From assembly GCA_021735285.1 (NCBI GenBank), contig JAIPHI010000132.1, positions 1-7,344 of the forward strand: a stretch of DNA of 7,344 nucleotides, in the 5' to 3' direction. A program made the position numbers and the translations under genes. Below are positions 6,554 to 7,344 of this stretch, in pieces. The first letter of the stretch is position 1; each line of letters begins with the position of its first letter. Source of the DNA: Fidelibacterota bacterium. Its GTDB lineage: Bacteria; Fidelibacterota; UBA2242; JAFGTP01. The notes beneath the pieces were generated by a model. It saw only the letters and a program-made list of their open reading frames with translations. It made no database searches and was not told where the DNA came from.

Positions 6554-7344
6554 TTCAAACATATAAGTTACTGCCACTGTACCCAGCCCGTTATGGACTC
6601 CGATAACAGGTGAAATATCCACAATATAGGCTGGTGGCTGGCCAATTATCTCCTCAAGTTGGTCTGCATATTTCTGAGCTCTGGCAAGATTCTGCGAATG
6701 CACAAGAGCGTATTTCCAGATCGGCTTTTTCTGGGCGGCTTGCGACACCAGATTAATAATTTTTTTCATATTGCCGCGCCGACTAAAGGATTTGCCAAAG
6801 GCCACTCCTTGGCCCTCCTTGTCCACTGTTACGATTGGTTTGAGGTTAATCATCTTGGCGATAAAACCCTTGAGAGGGCTGACGCGGCCGCCTTTGACCA
6901 TATATTTTAGAGAATCGATGTCCGTCAAAATATTTGTCTTTTTCACCCACTCTTGCGATTTTTCCACAATAGTTTCAAAGCTCTCTCCTCGATCGATGGC
7001 CTCTGCTATGCGCAGCGTAATAAGGCCCTCCGAAGATGAAAGATGTTTGGAATCTATCACCTCGATCTGTTTGTCATCATATTCCTTGATGACCTGTTGT
7101 GTGCTATCGTAAACACCGGTTAATTTACTGGAGATATGGACAGCAATAATTTTGTCATAATAGGTAGTAAGATGATCATAGAAATTTCTAATATACTGGA
7201 TATCAGGCTGGGAACTTTTAGGCATGACTTTTTCTGATTGTAACATATTGTAAAATTGGTCCGGCTGCAAGGTCAATTTATCGATGAAAAGATTATCACC
7301 AAAAATGATCTTAAAGGGTATAACCTGAATTTGATATTTCTCGA
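6551..7344 (-). CDS. DegV-family fatty-acid-binding protein (N-terminus beyond window edge)
   Basis: The frame is open to the right edge. 264 complete codons are visible, starting EKYQIQVIPFKIIFGD, the conserved first strand region of DegV proteins. These are soluble proteins that bind a fatty acid between two domains; in Firmicutes they act as FakB partners of the fatty-acid kinase FakA. Later landmarks are SSQPD, the ligand-contacting HISSKLTGVYDS, VIDSKHLSSSEG, the DSLKYMVKGGRVSP segment leading to INLKPIVTVDKEG, and SPVIGVHNGLG near the C-terminus. Only about 15-20 N-terminal residues should be missing for a stand-alone DegV. In some bacteria the domain is fused behind a DAK2/FakA-like kinase domain, so a much larger protein is possible. 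A TTG at 7276 is not the start, because conserved family sequence continues upstream of it. It is followed by the DUF1295 gene after nine bases. DegV family assignment is firm; the exact ligand and partner are not known. Confidence 0.93.
   Translation of the reverse strand, partial: EKYQIQVIPFKIIFGDNLFIDKLTLQPDQFYNMLQSEKVMPKSSQPDIQYIRNFYDHLTTYYDKIIAVHISSKLTGVYDSTQQVIKEYDDKQIEVIDSKHLSSSEGLITLRIAEAIDRGESFETIVEKSQEWVKKTNILTDIDSLKYMVKGGRVSPLKGFIAKMINLKPIVTVDKEGQGVAFGKSFSRRGNMKKIINLVSQAAQKKPIWKYALVHSQNLARAQKYADQLEEIIGQPPAYIVDISPVIGVHNGLGTVAVTYMFE

Noticed and set aside
6659..7112. Plus-strand open frames (83 and 113 codons) opposite the DegV gene
   Set aside because: Both are antisense to a well-conserved gene and have no protein features of their own.
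7274..7276. TTG as the start of the DegV gene
   Set aside because: The frame stays open to the window edge, and the upstream residues (VIPFKIIFGD) are a conserved DegV segment, so the true start lies outside the window.

Overview
The window is chromosomal bacterial DNA, AT-rich by eye. It holds three complete, well-conserved housekeeping-type genes (uvrA, a ygiQ-family gene and a DUF1295 gene), one complete nitroreductase-family gene, and two genes cut by the window edges. The organism cannot be fixed from this sequence. The secreted SagB/ThcOx-type nitroreductase closely resembles forms I associate with Bacteroidota and other FCB-group or uncultured candidate phyla. Most starts carry clear Shine-Dalgarno sites, which argues against a typical Bacteroidota translation signal. 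A tentative guess is an FCB-related or candidate-phylum bacterium.

Layout: on the minus strand at the left edge, a nitroreductase-like gene (146-787) is followed 20 bp later by the start of a DUF3795 protein (1-125, truncated by the edge). A 203-bp AT-rich divergent region (788-990) separates this pair from uvrA (991-3804, plus), which has an extended -10 promoter and a good ribosome-binding site. After a 95-bp gap containing a 14-bp tandem repeat comes a YgiQ-type radical SAM gene (3900-5582, plus). On the minus strand at the right end, a DegV-family gene (6551 to beyond the edge) is followed 9 bp later by a DUF1295 membrane protein (5762-6541), whose Shine-Dalgarno site overlaps the degV stop codon.

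The most interesting part is the 179-bp convergent gap between ygiQ and the DUF1295 gene (5583-5761). It holds two 23-nt, GTAG-headed hairpins in inverted orientation (5621-5643 and 5694-5716). Their stems differ at three base pairs, and every difference is compensated on the partner strand; the loops are identical. This is the architecture of a REPIN, a non-autonomous element of paired REP sequences moved by RAYT (IS200/IS605-like tyrosine) transposases. A second dyad made of two near-identical 15-bp palindromes follows six bases later (5723-5755) and probably serves as a transcription terminator.

Functionally, UvrA is the DNA-damage recognition ATPase of nucleotide excision repair. The ygiQ, DUF3795, DUF1295 and nitroreductase products have no assured substrates. 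DegV proteins bind fatty acids, so the tight degV-DUF1295 pair hints at a lipid-related job. No defence system, CRISPR array, RNA gene or prophage is visible.
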